Positions 49,770 to 61,494 of a stretch of 64,000 nt of DNA are shown piece by piece. The notes under the pieces were generated by a model. The model saw nothing but the letters and a program-made list of their open reading frames with translations, ran no database searches and was not told the origin of the DNA. Position 1 is the first letter of the stretch. Each line of letters starts with the position of its first letter. The DNA lies in assembly GCA_050084985.1 (NCBI GenBank), contig JBITNC010000001.1, positions 208,630,001 to 208,694,000 of the forward strand. Direction: 5' to 3'. Both the position numbers and the translations under genes were made by a program. This DNA comes from Nageia nagi (Eukaryota > Pinophyta).

Positions 49770-50260
49770 ATGATGATGGATACTATTGCTACACCATTTC
49801 ATACTAATTCTATGCACTACTATATTGATGATTTTAAGGATTTTTGTGATGACTATGTGATGGATGAGAAATTAGCCCTTGATTTATTCACTAATGGCTT
49901 AAGGGAAGAATTAAAAAAGAATGTATTCATATTTAATCCATCAACTCTAATAGATACATATTCATTGGCCAAGTTAGAAGAGGCTATACTTGCATATCCA
50001 TAGACTATTATGATTCATAACAACATCCATGTGGAGCCAGTGGACCCTATTATAGAGCATGAGGGCCTTCCTTTCACTTATATCTATATGAATGATGTGC
50101 TACTAGTGGAACCTATTGTAGAGTGTGAGGAAATTTCTCTCACTTATCTCAATACATATGATGTGGAGCTAGTGGACCCCATTAAGGAGTATGAGTCCCT
50201 TCCTCCACCATGTATCCACATGAATGATGTGGCTTCCACATGTTTGAGTCCATTAGAGTA
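49770..50260 (+). pseudogene. Gag-like frame with tandem peptide repeats
   Basis: Residues of 49770-50003 (FKDFCDDYVMDEKLALDLFT, NGLREELKKNV, LAKLEEAILAYP) resemble the C-terminal half of a plant retrotransposon gag. After a stop at 50001-50003 the frame repeats a segment of about 25 residues three times: VEPVDPIIEHEGLPFTYIYM, VEPIVECEEISLTYLN, VELVDPIKEYESLPPPCIHM. I know no function for the repeats. Confidence 0.55.
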
Positions 50261-50579
50261 GGTTGTAGAGTGTGAGGATCTTCCTCCCACTTACATTACT
50301 ATGGATTATCTTGAGTTGTGTGTTTTTTTAGCACCCACCATAAGACTATTTAGCATAGTGATAGCAATAGCATGTTTGCTTCTTTATGGATTCTTTTGGA
50401 TCCTCCTTTTTGTTCCCTCCTTAACATCAGCATCATCCTTCTTAGAGTAAAGTTTTTATACATGTATGGGATCATGTTCATATTTGGTATGTTATTGGCT
50501 ACTATGGCTAAGTTAGACTCCTTAGTTCCCTCTTGTCTTTGTTATTTAGGGATATATTGTATATGTGCTTTATATTTTT

Positions 50580-50724
50580 GGTAAGCTTTGAGCATAAAGC
50601 TTGTATAGGGGGGTAAGAATGTTATGACTCCCCTTATTTGATTAGATGTGTGGTGTGTATTACATTTTATTGGTGTGTGGTGTGTACAATCTTTGAGAAT
50701 AAAACTTCCTTAAGGGGTTAGTAA
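50580..50724 (+). repeat. Duplicated polypurine-tract/LTR-start segment
   Basis: GAGCATAAAGCTTGTATAGG with GGGGTAAGAATGTTATGACT (50590-50633) resembles GAGAATAAAACTTCCTTAAG with GGGTTAGTAATGTTATGAAC (50696-50736). The first copy looks like a second, aborted LTR start about 100 bases inside the true one. Confidence 0.6.
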
Positions 50725-50991
50725 TGTTATGAACCCATAACATGTTTTAGGAATAGTAATTGTGTTTAGTCCCATATGCACTATGCATTAGGTTACTTAT
50801 ATTTTAAAAGCTATTTATAGGGGGTTTCCCTATTTTAAAAAAAAAAGAAAGAAAAATGAGTTGAGTTTATGTGAGAAGTGATTCTCAAGGAGTCCCCCTT
50901 GAAGTATTGCAAGTGATCCATTAGTATAGAATTACTATATTTTAGTAGGATTAAGGCATAATCCATTTATGATTCTTTTGGGATCATAACA
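50725..50991 (+). repeat. 3' LTR of 2.4-kb element
   Basis: 267 bases, starts TGTTATGAACCC, ends GGGATCATAACA. Confidence 0.85.
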
Positions 50992-51043
50992 AATAATAAT
51001 GTTATATGAAATGAACAAATTGATTAAGATGGCTCAAGAAAGA

Positions 51044-51045
<2 letters not shown>

Positions 51046-51080
<35 letters not shown>
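51046..51080. repeat. (TA)n microsatellite
   Basis: 35 bases of uninterrupted TA dinucleotides, just right of the 2.4-kb insertion. Confidence 0.98.
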
Positions 51081-51082
<2 letters not shown>

Positions 51083-52279
51083 TTGATTTTATAAGTAAAA
51101 AGAAATGAGTATGTTGGACTATTAACAAGCTATATGAAACAAATTTTATAGATCCATTATTAAAGAATTTGAATTCATTAACAAGCATGAAAAATCCAAA
51201 ATAAAAAATAAGATTCAATATTATTGATAGGCTTTGCATTAGTGTCAATGGAAAAGATATTCCTTTACATCATTTCAAAAGATAAGGTGTAGTGTCATCT
51301 ATTGAAATTGAATTTGAGGAAGTTCCTATGATGCCTATAAAATTTGAAATAATTTTGCAAGATTCAAGGACTAAGCTGAGAAACATTGCAGATACATTAA
51401 CAAAAGAAATTAGAGAAAGATTTCATACAAATGATTTTCTTGAAGCTATGGCTATGACAAATCTAATTTTTTGGAATTTAATTTTGGATTACAATAATAC
51501 AAGTTAGTTTCTTAATAAACATATGGAGAATATTGTAAATCATTTTGTAAGAACTATTGAAGTAAATGGTGTTCAGATAAAAGGAATTCTATACAAAAAG
51601 GATTTGATTTGATAATCTAGAATTTTTAGCTTGATAATTGTTAGTCAGTTTAATAAATTATTAAATTCATTAGACCCTAGCTCTATAACATAATTATGGA
51701 AAAAATTGTATCTAAGTAGTATGCTATGAGATTAAATGTCAAAGTATTTTAATTTATATGAACTCTATTAGATAATGATTTTGAATCCTATGGAAGATGA
51801 AAGGATTTTCAATGCCTTGTAGTATGTTAAATAAAAAATATGAAATAGAATGGAAAAAAATCTTGAATGTTATTTATGAATTTATGTCTCACATCATACA
51901 CTAAAATTTTTTCCCTATGATGGAGCAATAGCATTATGGAAATCATTGAGCAAGAGAAAGGGAGTAAATCAAACATATGGAAAGAGGATGATGATATCTT
52001 CATAGATCACATTTTGAATATCTTAGAAAATTTAGATTCATACACTAATGGATCTAGTTCTCTAATGAACATATTTTAACTAACATGGCTATAAGTAAAA
52101 TTTTAACTATGACTTGTATTGTAATTTGTTAAGAACTTCCTAGATTTTTCACTGTGTGGATGGAATTGAATGTTGTTTTTAAAAAACATTATGCATACAT
52201 TATATTTGATATTTATTAAGTTATATTATATTATTAATAATTATTATAATTTTTATTATGAATGTATGCATCTTTAATC

Positions 52280-52570
52280 TTGATTCTTAACATAGATGAT
52301 CATCAATTTCTTGACATAGATGATCATCAGTGTATTAACATAAATGATTTTCAATGTATTGACATAGCCAATCATCTATGTCAATACAATATCGATCATA
52401 TGTGTCAAGATACTAATAATAATCTATGTGAATACACTAATTATAGTCTATGTTAAGACACTGATGATCATGTATGTCAAGACATTGATGATCATCAATA
52501 TCTTGACACATACAATCGATAGTGTATTGACATAGATGATTGTATGTGTTAATACATTGATGATCTTTTA
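52280..52570. repeat. Palindromic short-repeat block between the two genes of copy B
   Basis: The palindrome GATGATCATC occurs at 52295-52304, 52319-52328 and 52487-52496. The longer word GACATAGATGATCATCA and its complement appear in both orientations, with TGTATTGACATAG / CTATGTCAATACA between them, so the block can fold on itself. Confidence 0.85.
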
Positions 52571-52999
52571 CATTTGAATAATACATACAAATGCTATCAT
52601 TTTAAGAAAATATTTGGCCAAATATTGAATGATTACACTAATATTCCTCTAAAAAAATAAGTTACCATTATAATTATTATAAACTTTGAACATATTTACT
52701 AATGCAAAAGCTATCATTCAAAGCATATACATATGCAAACATAAAATGATTAAGAACATACTTTTTCATACAAAAAATACTTTTGTTCATGATTCATGGG
52801 CATTACTATTCATTTCAATTATTCAATATCATACAACAATCATTCAAAAAATACCATTTTAAATCACCATTTCAATAGTTTGAAACTTTGAATGTAGTTG
52901 CAAATGCTATCATTAACAATTCATATTTATGCAAACATTCAATGGAAAATGATTCAAAACATACTTAACACACTTTTTCTCATACTTACAAAAAAATTA

Positions 53000-54500
53000 A
53001 ATGTATAACAACAATTGTAATGATTTCAAAAAAAACTTTCTTGTATTATCAAAAATACCATAACATAAAACAAGTACAACAAGTATTTCTAAAATTAAAA
53101 ATACTTTATAATTTTTTTTTTAAAAGTTCCAACATCCAAATTCCTACTACATTTTTAAATTTGAAATATTGTATTTTGAATAATATCTTCAATATTCTCC
53201 TGATTCTCCTCATTTTGATGCTCAAAAATAGTATCTTCAATAAATGTAGGTTGATATGTTGATCCCAACTCTACTACTATCAATACTCTTCCTTTTGTAG
53301 TATCTAATGTTTGAACTAAATTTCTCAACTCTTTTCCTCCATCCTCTCCTGGTATCTTTGCAACTTTAGTCTCCTCTTTTTACTTCATTATAATATGGTA
53401 GTCTATATTATACTACTTTATTATTAATTTCATTGCATTATTATCCTTTAAATATTTAAGGGGATTCTCCTTCACTATGGATGCATTTAGCAAGCTCTTC
53501 CTTTCCTTTTCAACTTGAACAACCAAGTTGTTTACTTATTTTTTCAAGTTATCAAAGTTGGACTAAAAAATAAAGCAAAGATGATATTTAGATATAAAAA
53601 CTAAAATAAAATAAGAAAATAAAATTATAATATATTTCACATATATTACTAAATTTCCTACAAAATTATTACCTCTGCTACTTCTTTTGCAACTTTAACA
53701 ATTTATACCTTTTGCATATCAGTGTTCTAAGAGTTGTAATGGGTTTAGGCTTTGGCATCTAAATTTTCTAACATGGTTAAAATGTGACTGATGTCAATGT
53801 TTGCATATAGGGAAGCAAATTTTTTCTTTCTTGATGTGGCCACTTTAAAATATGCCACAAGCTTCTTTGGATAATTTTCTAACTTTAAAAATATCTTTTT
53901 CCTCTTCTCATAGTTTTCAAACCTCACATTGATCTCTTTGAATAATACTTTTGCATGAAATTACCACATCTTAGTACTCAAAATATTTGTATGAATAAAA
54001 TTTTTGATTATTGCCTCAATATTTTGAGCAAATTAAACTATCAACTGAAATAGATGAATCTAAATCTTCTTCATCATCTTCTTCGTATTCTATGGTTGTA
54101 GTTCTAGTCATGGTCTATTATGTTACCTACTTTGGAGGCTTATGGCTTACAATAGCTTGATGTTGACTCTCTTTTCCTTTGCCTTTACCATGAATGGTGC
54201 CTTTCTCTTCTATCATTCCCTTTAGGTAATCTTCATCAAGGTTTATACCTACAATATTACATGTCATTGAATTAACATCTAATAAAGTAAATTTTAGGAC
54301 ATTTCTAATTGATAGAATATTATATGGGCTAGAAGATTTTGATTTCATTATTCTTCTAATTATACCTTTTCAAGTAGAAGAAATTGTACCATAAGATGAA
54401 ACATTCCATAAAATATCTAAAGGAATCTATTTGCCTCTTGGCTACACTTGCACCTAGCCTCTCATTGATGGAATAGGGGGTGGAAGCACTACTCACAAAA
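53000..54500 (-). pseudogene. Convergent second gene of the hAT-like transposon, copy B; function unknown
   Basis: I do not recognise this protein. Coding traces reading leftwards: NILSIRNVLKFTLLDVNSMT and a basic EKGTIHGKGKGKESQHQ (54348-54127), then RFENYEKRKKIFLKLENYPK, LVAYFKVATSRKKKFAS and ILTMLENLDAKA (53927-53745). Twenty-five codons after that AKA a donor (GAG|GTAATA, 53672) opens an intron of 110 bp ending TTTTTTAG at 53563, and the next exon reads SNFDNLKK with VNNLVVQVEKERKSLLNA. Copy A has the same motif, spacing and intron. Several in-frame stops. The upstream exons may lie beyond the LTR element inserted at 55048. Confidence 0.5.
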
Positions 54501-54784
54501 TAATGGGTTGCTTCTAAGGAATTGAAACATTTCAAAAATTGAAATTTATTAGATTAATTGTAACATATTGCACTATAGATAATAAAAAAATAGATAATTA
54601 TTTAAAGGTATTCATATAAGACTACTTTGCTTACCTTTTGTCTACAAGGCTTGTGTGGATTCTATGGAAATGGGTTATGCTTGTGTTATTGTCATGTTGG
54701 TGGTAAAAAAAATATATTTGGAACTATATTTACAATTTTAAACCATAAATAATTTCAAAAATATTTAGAAACTAGAATAAATGG

Positions 54785-54970
54785 TTATCTATAATCTCAC
54801 TAACAGTCATCATGGATAAATCACTAATGATTACCTTTACGATGGCATTGATGATTATATGTGAGAAGATATAGATGATTGTTTGTATGATCACATTAAT
54901 GATCATCAATGTTTTCTCATATATGATCATATATGAAATGAAATTAATGATTACATATGCAATCTCATAG
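54785..54970. repeat. GATGAT/ATCATC repeats near the second gene of copy B
   Basis: Words such as AATGATCATCAATG, ATAGATGATTG and ATATATGATCATATA recur over 180 bases. Confidence 0.6.
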
Positions 54971-55047
54971 ACTTACAGACTCATAGACTTAATTCTAGTG
55001 TATGTTGTTCAAAGAAAGTATGAATACCTAGGAAAAACAATTGTGTT

Positions 55048-55899
55048 TGTTAACACATAAAAATGAATTTATGTTTTTAAATCAATAAATTAATGAAATA
55101 TGCTTGGCTTAAATATATGTCTTGAATGTATTAAAGTGATAATATCAATGTTTTCCTTGAATATGAATTTTATAATGATTATCTTGAATATTGCATGGAT
55201 TATCTTGAATATTGCATGAATTATCTTATTATTGGTGTGTTTATCTTGAATATTGTGAATCATCCTTATTTATGTAGATGCATGCCGACCCATGGGTTGT
55301 ATTATCTATTATCTATATAAATAAGGGATCTAATAGTAAGTCCACATAACAAGGATACACATGATCCTACGTATGGTCTTGTAAGTGGCTACCCCTTAAG
55401 GTATCTCTTGGTACCACCTATAAGGCTGTGGTTTGTGTGCTTCCTTTCGTGAGCTATCCTGACATCCAAGATCTATTTTGATATCACACTACTATTTGAG
55501 ACATCCATATTGAAGTTCTAGACTTAATCAAGAGGTCAAAACCATCAAACAATGGCCACCGGTGCTCCTTTGTGAACGGAAGAACACCATCGATGCTCTT
55601 ATATCATTGAAACGAACCGCCCGCGGTCCTCTTTTTGCATCCTCGTAGGTCACAATGTTGTTGGAAAGGTAGCTCATCATCAGTACATCGCCAATATCTA
55701 CATCTTTCATTATCAAGTACATTTTGTGAGGTAAGTACATAAATTACAGTCTTGGTTGGTAAAATTACACTTTTGAATTGGTTATTTTGTTTATTGTTAT
55801 CTAGAATAAATTGCTATCCATAGCTTAAATACAGATAATATTAAGTTTGTAGATATTTGCCTATTTACTTATTTGCACACTCAATTTTATTTGTAAACA
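55048..55899 (+). repeat. 5' LTR of gag-PMD element
   Basis: 852 bases; the 3' copy is 844, the difference being an 8-base change in a TATCTATTATCTATAT stretch. Carries TATATAAATA at 55314-55323. Confidence 0.95.
55314..55323 (+). promoter_or_regulatory. TATA-like box in gag-PMD LTR
   Basis: TATATAAATA, also at 61754-61763 in the 3' LTR. Confidence 0.55.
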
Positions 55900-55990
55900 T
55901 TTGGTGAACTCGATGTGAAGTGCACATCATAGTACTAAAACCCTAAGGGTCTTAGTTAGAACTAATATCTATTTTGTGAGTGTTTTAGTC

Positions 55991-57208
55991 ATGGATCAAT
56001 TGAAGTTATTCTTTCATAGTCTTTCGAAAAGAGATTTGGATGAATTACTGGGGGAAATCAGACATGATGATCTAGAAGGATCCAAAGGAATGCAAAATAG
56101 TGCTGAGGGTGACAATAGTAATTTTTAGGCTACTATGGAAGGTATGCAAAGGTAGATAGACAGATTGGCAAGGGGATCAGCTCCACCTAATGATTCTTTC
56201 GAATTTGGTAGTCCCTTATGTGATGAGATTCGTAGGCACATGCCACCATCCAACTACAAAGAGCCAAAATTCAATAAATTCAATGGTGAAGGAGATCCAA
56301 GAAGACATATACAAGGATTCAAGGATGAGTGCGAACTCAAAATTGGTACAGACCAAAGATTGCAAGCTAAATTCTTTCCCCAAAGCCTAAAGGGAGATGC
56401 TCGAGAATGGTTTTATGCCTTACCTGAAGGGTCTATCTTATCATTTGAGGAATTCAGTAATTTGTTCCTGGAGCAATATAAGCATAACATCAAGAAGGAG
56501 ATTATGTTATTAGATTTATGTGCTATAAAGCAAGATAGTGATGAGCAACTAGACAAATTTGTTGTAAGGTTTAAGAAGACATGGCAGTAAGTGAAGACCA
56601 GATTAATGAAAAAAGAGGTAAATAACATTTTTAAAGAAGCTGTTATATTACCCTTACAATCATATGTTATCAATTATACACATCTTACATTTTCGGATAT
56701 GACGTATAAACCCTTAGAGAAAGAAAAAGTCCTTATGAAGCTAGGGCTTGTGAAGTATGGCAGTAGTGATAAGACAAAAGCAAAGGATAAGAGATCGCAA
56801 TCACCAAAGAAGGAAAAAACTATCCATGTAGTTGAGAAGACAAGTGAGACAAAGGAGAAGAAATTTGTGAGATTTCCCATACCTCCAAGACATATCCCAA
56901 AAGATCTTGTGGCAAAAGGGTTATTACAACCCTTACCTAAGCATGAATAAGATTCTATAGCAGAAAAACTTGCTTGGTATAAGGAAGATAGGTATTGTGA
57001 ATATCATCAGACTAAGGGCCATGCTACTAATGGGTGTGGAAACCTTAGGGATAGAATACAGAAGCTCATAGAAGATGGATTCTATGTGTGTCTAGTAAAG
57101 GTCAAAGATACAGGAGAAGAACAACATGTCAATATGATTTTTCTTGAAGATGCTTGTGAGGCTAGCACTGGTGGGAGCTCCAAGCCCTCCAGAGGTATCA
57201 TTTGGTAG
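55991..57208 (+). pseudogene. Gag of gag-PMD element
   Basis: One frame of 405 codons from ATG 55991 (MDQLKLFFHSLSKRDLDELL) to a TAG at 57206, with only four internal stops. Core: YKEPKFNKFNGEGDPRRHIQ, LQAKFFPQSLKGDAREWFYA, LSFEEFSNLFLEQY (about 56250-56490). A zinc-knuckle-like CEYHQTKGHATNGCGNLRDR lies at about 56998-57057. The frame ends soon after the knuckle without protease. Gag would form the particle that packages element RNA. Confidence 0.88.
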
Positions 57209-57210
57209 AT

Positions 57211-57255
57211 CAATATATATATATATAAAAGAGAGAGAGAGAGAGAGAAAAAAAA
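57211..57255. repeat. (AT)n-(GA)n-A(n) simple repeat
   Basis: Alternating AT, then GA, then about eight A directly after gag. Confidence 0.95.
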
Positions 57256-57603
57256 AGCTAGCAGTTGGTTCAGGTCACTAACGAACATCATGGTCAAGAT
57301 TGGGGGTCTTCATGATGTCATAATAGGAGCACTGGTGTTGTATTTCATGTTAATAGGACCACCAGTAGTCCTCTTTTAGTAGAAAAATAGGAGAAAGTAA
57401 AAGGTACCAACTATTCCCATAGCGTGAGAAGTCAAAATTTTAGGTTGTGTCATTGGTGTTCATTTTCAAGGATCACGAAACATCAAATTCATTCATCATA
57501 AGTACATGTACAAGAGAAAATTAGGTACCAAAATTTATGTTTTATATATATCATGATCAAAATATTTTTTTATTTACAACTAAATGAGATTACATAGGAT
57601 GAC

Positions 57604-59840
57604 CTAGAATCTCCTACTAGAGCCCCCTCCCCCTACACTAGAGCTAGTAGCCCTGCTAGATGTACCACCCCCGCACTGAGCCTTGTACTTCTCTATGTGT
57701 GCCTTCTCCTTGCTGATCTATCTCTTAACCTGGTGAAGTTGCTCATAGAGGGCCTTGATTTCCTTGTTGGCTACCTATAGGTCTTGATAGATACCAGCAT
57801 AATCCCCTCCTCTAAACTATAGATGACCCTATAGCTCTCTAATCTCCTCATCCTTCTGACTGATTTGACCACGTAGCTTAGCCATCTCAACCTTAGGATC
57901 TATGACATAGCATAAACATATCATGTTAATCCTTGGCATATCATAAAAAGTAGAAAATCAAAGTAAAGCAAAAGTGAAAATAGGTTACCATCATCATCCT
58001 CATCATAGTCTTCCTCCTCCCAATCTGTATCCATCTCATACTCAGGTTCATACTCATCCTAGTTTGGATCGGTCTCCTCATTATCATCATGATCTACATC
58101 TAGAGAAGTGTCATGAGCATATGTAGAGCTACTCTCTCCTCCCCACCCTCTTGTTGTGAAGGGAGTGTCCCATCTGGTCTCTATGTCTCTTGTGTCTTCA
58201 TCCTCCCATGCATCATCACTTATGTTAGCATCATGGATACCTATGTGGTGAGGATGGCATGTCCACTAGTCTAGATAGTCCTCTATGTGATCAGGTCCAT
58301 CTATGTCATCATCAACCCCATAGTTAGAGTCCTCACTGGGGGACTCCCAATCTGATTCCCAGTTAGGTACTGGCTCATAGTCCTCTAGGAGGTGCTTGCT
58401 ACGGTAGTAGTGCACCACTATCCTGCAGTCATCTGGTATACCCTACTAGAGGCTGAATTGATGGAGTACACGCTCTGGCCTATATAGCTCCACTAGCACC
58501 CTATGCACCTATAGGTATGTAGGGTGTCTTACCCATGCCATCTCTTGTATGTCCTCCTCCCACCCTGGTACACCTCCTCGATAGGGATGCTAGTATATCT
58601 ACTCCTCATGTAGTAGGTCAAATCGTACCCACCATCCCTCTAGGTCCATGCTAGGAAAATCTAGTCCCTCTATCGTCACCCACCGTTGCCAGGTGGGTAC
58701 ATCATCTAGCTGATCTAAGGATAACATCATCGGTCTAGAGATGATGATGTGATCATATGCCCACACCTACAGTATCATAGAATGAGCCACCTATCTCCCC
58801 CTCTCTCCACCTCTGCAAAGCCATGGAGGTCATGATAGAGCTATGCTAGTATCATGGGGCACCATGCATACCGCTTCCTGTGCATCACCATGTCCTGTAT
58901 AATAGGAACCATGCCCACAAGAAAGGTCTCACTACTCTTGTCTAGGTAGACAATAGCATCCAAAAGGTAGGCAATGAGGAGTCTCATCCATAGGTCACCC
59001 CATGCTAGAGGATACTATGACACATGTTTCACTAGGGACACACCACTCTTCCAATGATTTACTTCATCTGACCCCATCAGTAATGTAGCCCATACCTCTA
59101 CCTATTCTAGGCTTGGAACAGGAACCATGTTCACTAGCCTCCCCCTGATAGGAAGTCTAGTGATCCTGTAGATATCCTCTAGTGTCACTGTAATCTCACC
59201 AGTCAGAAGGTGAAAGGTGTTGGAGTTTGGATCCCACCTCTCCATCAAAGCTATCAACATGTTGCGATCATGAAACACATAGTCAGAAAATGCAAGGTAG
59301 CTGAAGGAAATGTCCTCTAGTATACTCTAGGCTTCATCAGTTTGTGGCCACTACTGGGCAGTGGTGAAGGCAGCACTCTTTCCAAATGGTCGCATAAGGT
59401 ATGCATGGTTCTATAAGAAAAGAGTGACAAAAGGCAAGTTAGTATCAAGATATGAAACATAGATAGCAAAAATAGTACTAGTAAAGAGGATCACCCATGG
59501 TCTAGATCATGTGATAAGGACCGCCCATGGTCCAAACTAGGGCAGAAAGGACCGCTAGCAGTCCTATTTCTGTCCATGAAGGTCGATGAAATTTAGGGTA
59601 CAAGTTTGTATAGATGAGCATAGTACATCTATGATACTAGAAATTCAAAAAAATAGAATGAAAAGGGAAAAACAAAGGGCTAGGGTATTCAATAAGAAAA
59701 CCCTAGGGGCAATTTGGAAAATTAGTATATAGGTAGCTAAAATCTAAAGACAAGTAAAAGCATAGCAAGAAAAAGGTAGGAGATGCAATGTACCTGATGA
59801 CCAGCAGGAGAATCAGCCACCAAGGTAGCTCTATGTCCAT
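57604..59840 (-). pseudogene. Antisense three-exon plant mobile domain (PMD) gene inside the retroelement
   Basis: Exon 1 ends HRATLVADSPAGHQ at a CAG|GTACAT donor (59794). Intron 59411-59793 ends TTCTTATAG. Exon 2 starts NHAYLMRPFGKSAAF and contains ALMERWDPNSNTFHLLTGEI, TVTLEDIYRITRLPIRGRLV, the PMD core, and ends in an acidic run (DTDWEEEDYDEDDDG) at donor 57989. Intron 57900-57988 (89 bp). Exon 3 begins DPKVEMAKLRGQISQKDEEI, a coiled coil, and ends GGTSSRATSSSVGGGG before a stop at 57604. Internal stops are mainly TAG for Gln. PMD proteins occur as host genes (MAIN/MAIL type, nuclear) and inside plant transposons; the domain's biochemical activity is not settled. Confidence 0.85.
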
Positions 59841-60337
59841 CTCAGCATGTGATCGGTAGGGCCATAGTGTGCAGCATAGCAATATAGGAAGAATCACCTA
59901 GTGATAGTGACAAAATCACCAGCTAAACCTCTCTAAATCTCAAGCTCTAGGATACTCTCAGCTATGAAAATGATAGGGTGATCAAATGAGGAAGGGTGGG
60001 GCCCCTTTTATAGAAAAGTTAGGGCACATACTTCAAGACAAATTTCAATTTGAGCATTTGGTATACATGGACAAGCAACCAAGTATCAATTTGGAATCTA
60101 GGGGTGATTTGTAGGGACCTAATCTTCATAATTTTCAATGAATCCTCAAGAAAAGGACCGTTTGCAGCCTTAGTGAAGACCACCAGCATTCTAAGTCTAC
60201 AAGAAAGGACCACCCGTGTTCCTTTATCTAGAAAATTAGCTTATCTAAGTATCATGGGTGCATCACAGGTGTTTAATCAACATTATATCTAGGAGAATAT
60301 TGCTTTTAGTTTCATGTTTACAGACCTAAATTATCAA

Positions 60338-60583
60338 CTTATCATGTTTATGGGTGGAGTTCTAGCTCCTGTTATTAGCTTATCATGCCTATGAGTGGAG
60401 TCCCAACTCCCATTATCAGCTTATCATGCCTATGAGTGGAGTTCTAGCTCCCATAATTAGCTTATCATGCCTATAAGTGGAGTTCTAGCTCCCATTATTA
60501 GCTTATCATGCTTATGAGTGGAGTTCCAGCTCCTATTATCAACTTATCATGCTTATGAGTGGAGTCCTAGCTCCCATTATCAG
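60338..60583. repeat. Minisatellite, six 41-bp units
   Basis: Units start CTTATCATGCCTATGAGTGG and contain AGTTCTAGCTCCCATTAT; six units fill 246 bases exactly. Confidence 0.95.
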
Positions 60584-61003
60584 CTTATCACTTGTTTTGT
60601 AGAGTTCAATTCTTATGCAACTATAGTACACCTCTTGGTGCAAAGGCTCAGTTGTGTGGAACTTAGCTATCCCCTATCAACTTATCACTTATTTTGCAGA
60701 GTTTGGTTCTTATGCAACTATAGTACACCTCTTGGTGCAAAGGCTCAGTTATGTGGAACTTAGCTCTCATCAGTTTATCATGCCTCTTGGTGGAGTTTTA
60801 GCTCCATTAGTTTATCATTGTTTTGTAGAGTTTGATTCTTATGCAACTGTAGTACACCTCTTGGTGCGAAGGCTCAGTTGTGTGGAACTTAGCTCTCCTC
60901 TATGAGCTTATCACTTGTTTTGTAGAGTTTGGTTCGTATGCAACTGTAGTACACCTCTTGGTGTGAAGGCTCAGTTGTGTGGAACTTAGCTCTCCCCTAT
61001 GTG
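60584..61003. repeat. Minisatellite, four units of about 97 bp
   Basis: Units share CTTATCACTTGTTTTGTAGA, GCAACTATAGTACACCTCTT and GGCTCAGTTGTGTGGAACTT. A stray unit related to the 41-bp repeat lies between the second and third copies, so the long unit may have grown out of the short one. Confidence 0.93.
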
Positions 61004-61220
61004 TGGTCATGGTTATCATGTCTTGTCTTGTGAGTTGGTCATGTGTGTTATCATGTGTTGTCATGTCTTGTCTTGTGATGTGGTCTTGTCAAGTTGTCAT
61101 CAGGTCGTCATGTGTGTTGTCATGGTTAGCATGTCTCATCTTGTGATGTGGTCTTGTCAAGTCATCTATCAGGTCATTGTCATGTGTGTTGTTAGGTTTG
61201 TTGTCATGGGTCATCAGCAT
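61004..61220. repeat. Degenerate GTCATGTGTTGTC repeats
   Basis: Variants of GTCATGTGTGTT, TCTTGTCTTGTGATGTGGTC and TTGTCAAGT recur over 200 bases. Confidence 0.8.
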
Positions 61221-61494
61221 TGTGGTAAGATTATCAGATTATCAGATATATCAGGTTATCACCTTCTACAGCAAAATGTAAGGGGCAAGCATGCCCAAGG
61301 TAATATCAAAAGGGAGTTTTCTCAACCTATATCTAGTACTAATAAGCTTTATCATGATGTTGTTTAAGTTTAGAATGGTTAGTGTTTATCATTGCTTATC
61401 AAAATTATTTGCTATGATGTTGTGTTTTTACTTTGAATGTAAAATCTCAACTCACCTCATGTTTCTTTCGATTTCACATCCAAAGTGGGGCATC

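Larger units (their letters stand above)
48585..50991 (+). mobile_element. 2.4-kb non-autonomous LTR retrotransposon
   Basis: LTRs 48585-48845 and 50725-50991 begin TGTTATGA-CCCATAACATG and end GATTATCA / GATCATAACA. A primer site TAGTATCAAAGC starts at 48850. The internal 1.9 kb has a gag-like frame but no protease, RT or integrase. It splits the copy B transposase. Flanking 5-mers GATAT and AATAA do not match, although both flanks contain TTATATG-AATGA. Confidence 0.85.
47280..52080 (+). pseudogene. hAT-like transposase, copy B, split by an LTR element
   Basis: Coding traces at 47325-48580 and 50992-52080. Order: YWFIGRSFKKEWLS with PPIECKYKIFSWK and KLKYDIIEKHYGKVYVKI (zinc-finger region, second Cys lost), then SGWEMEKYLALVKRKDLVES, VKKSRFISL, TYLICIHVYT, then KLICVGVDGASVMQGN and YMIPIHYITHKLNLAYK (48125-48275). 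The C-terminal part has ERIFNAL, NRMEKNLECYL and KFFPYDGAIALWKSL (51800-51950), the dimerisation region. Blocks match copy A at 100-1330. Numerous stops, several of them TAG. Cellular role if active: nuclear cut-and-paste transposition. Confidence 0.8.

Noticed and set aside
53020-53262. 80-codon plus-strand frame
   Set aside because: Opposite strand to the second gene of copy B, Asn/Ile/Phe-rich by base composition alone.
55528-55740. Minus-strand frame of 70 codons, also kept at 61913-62179 (88 codons)
   Set aside because: It is conserved only because the two LTRs are copies of each other. No motif, and it is antisense to the LTR.
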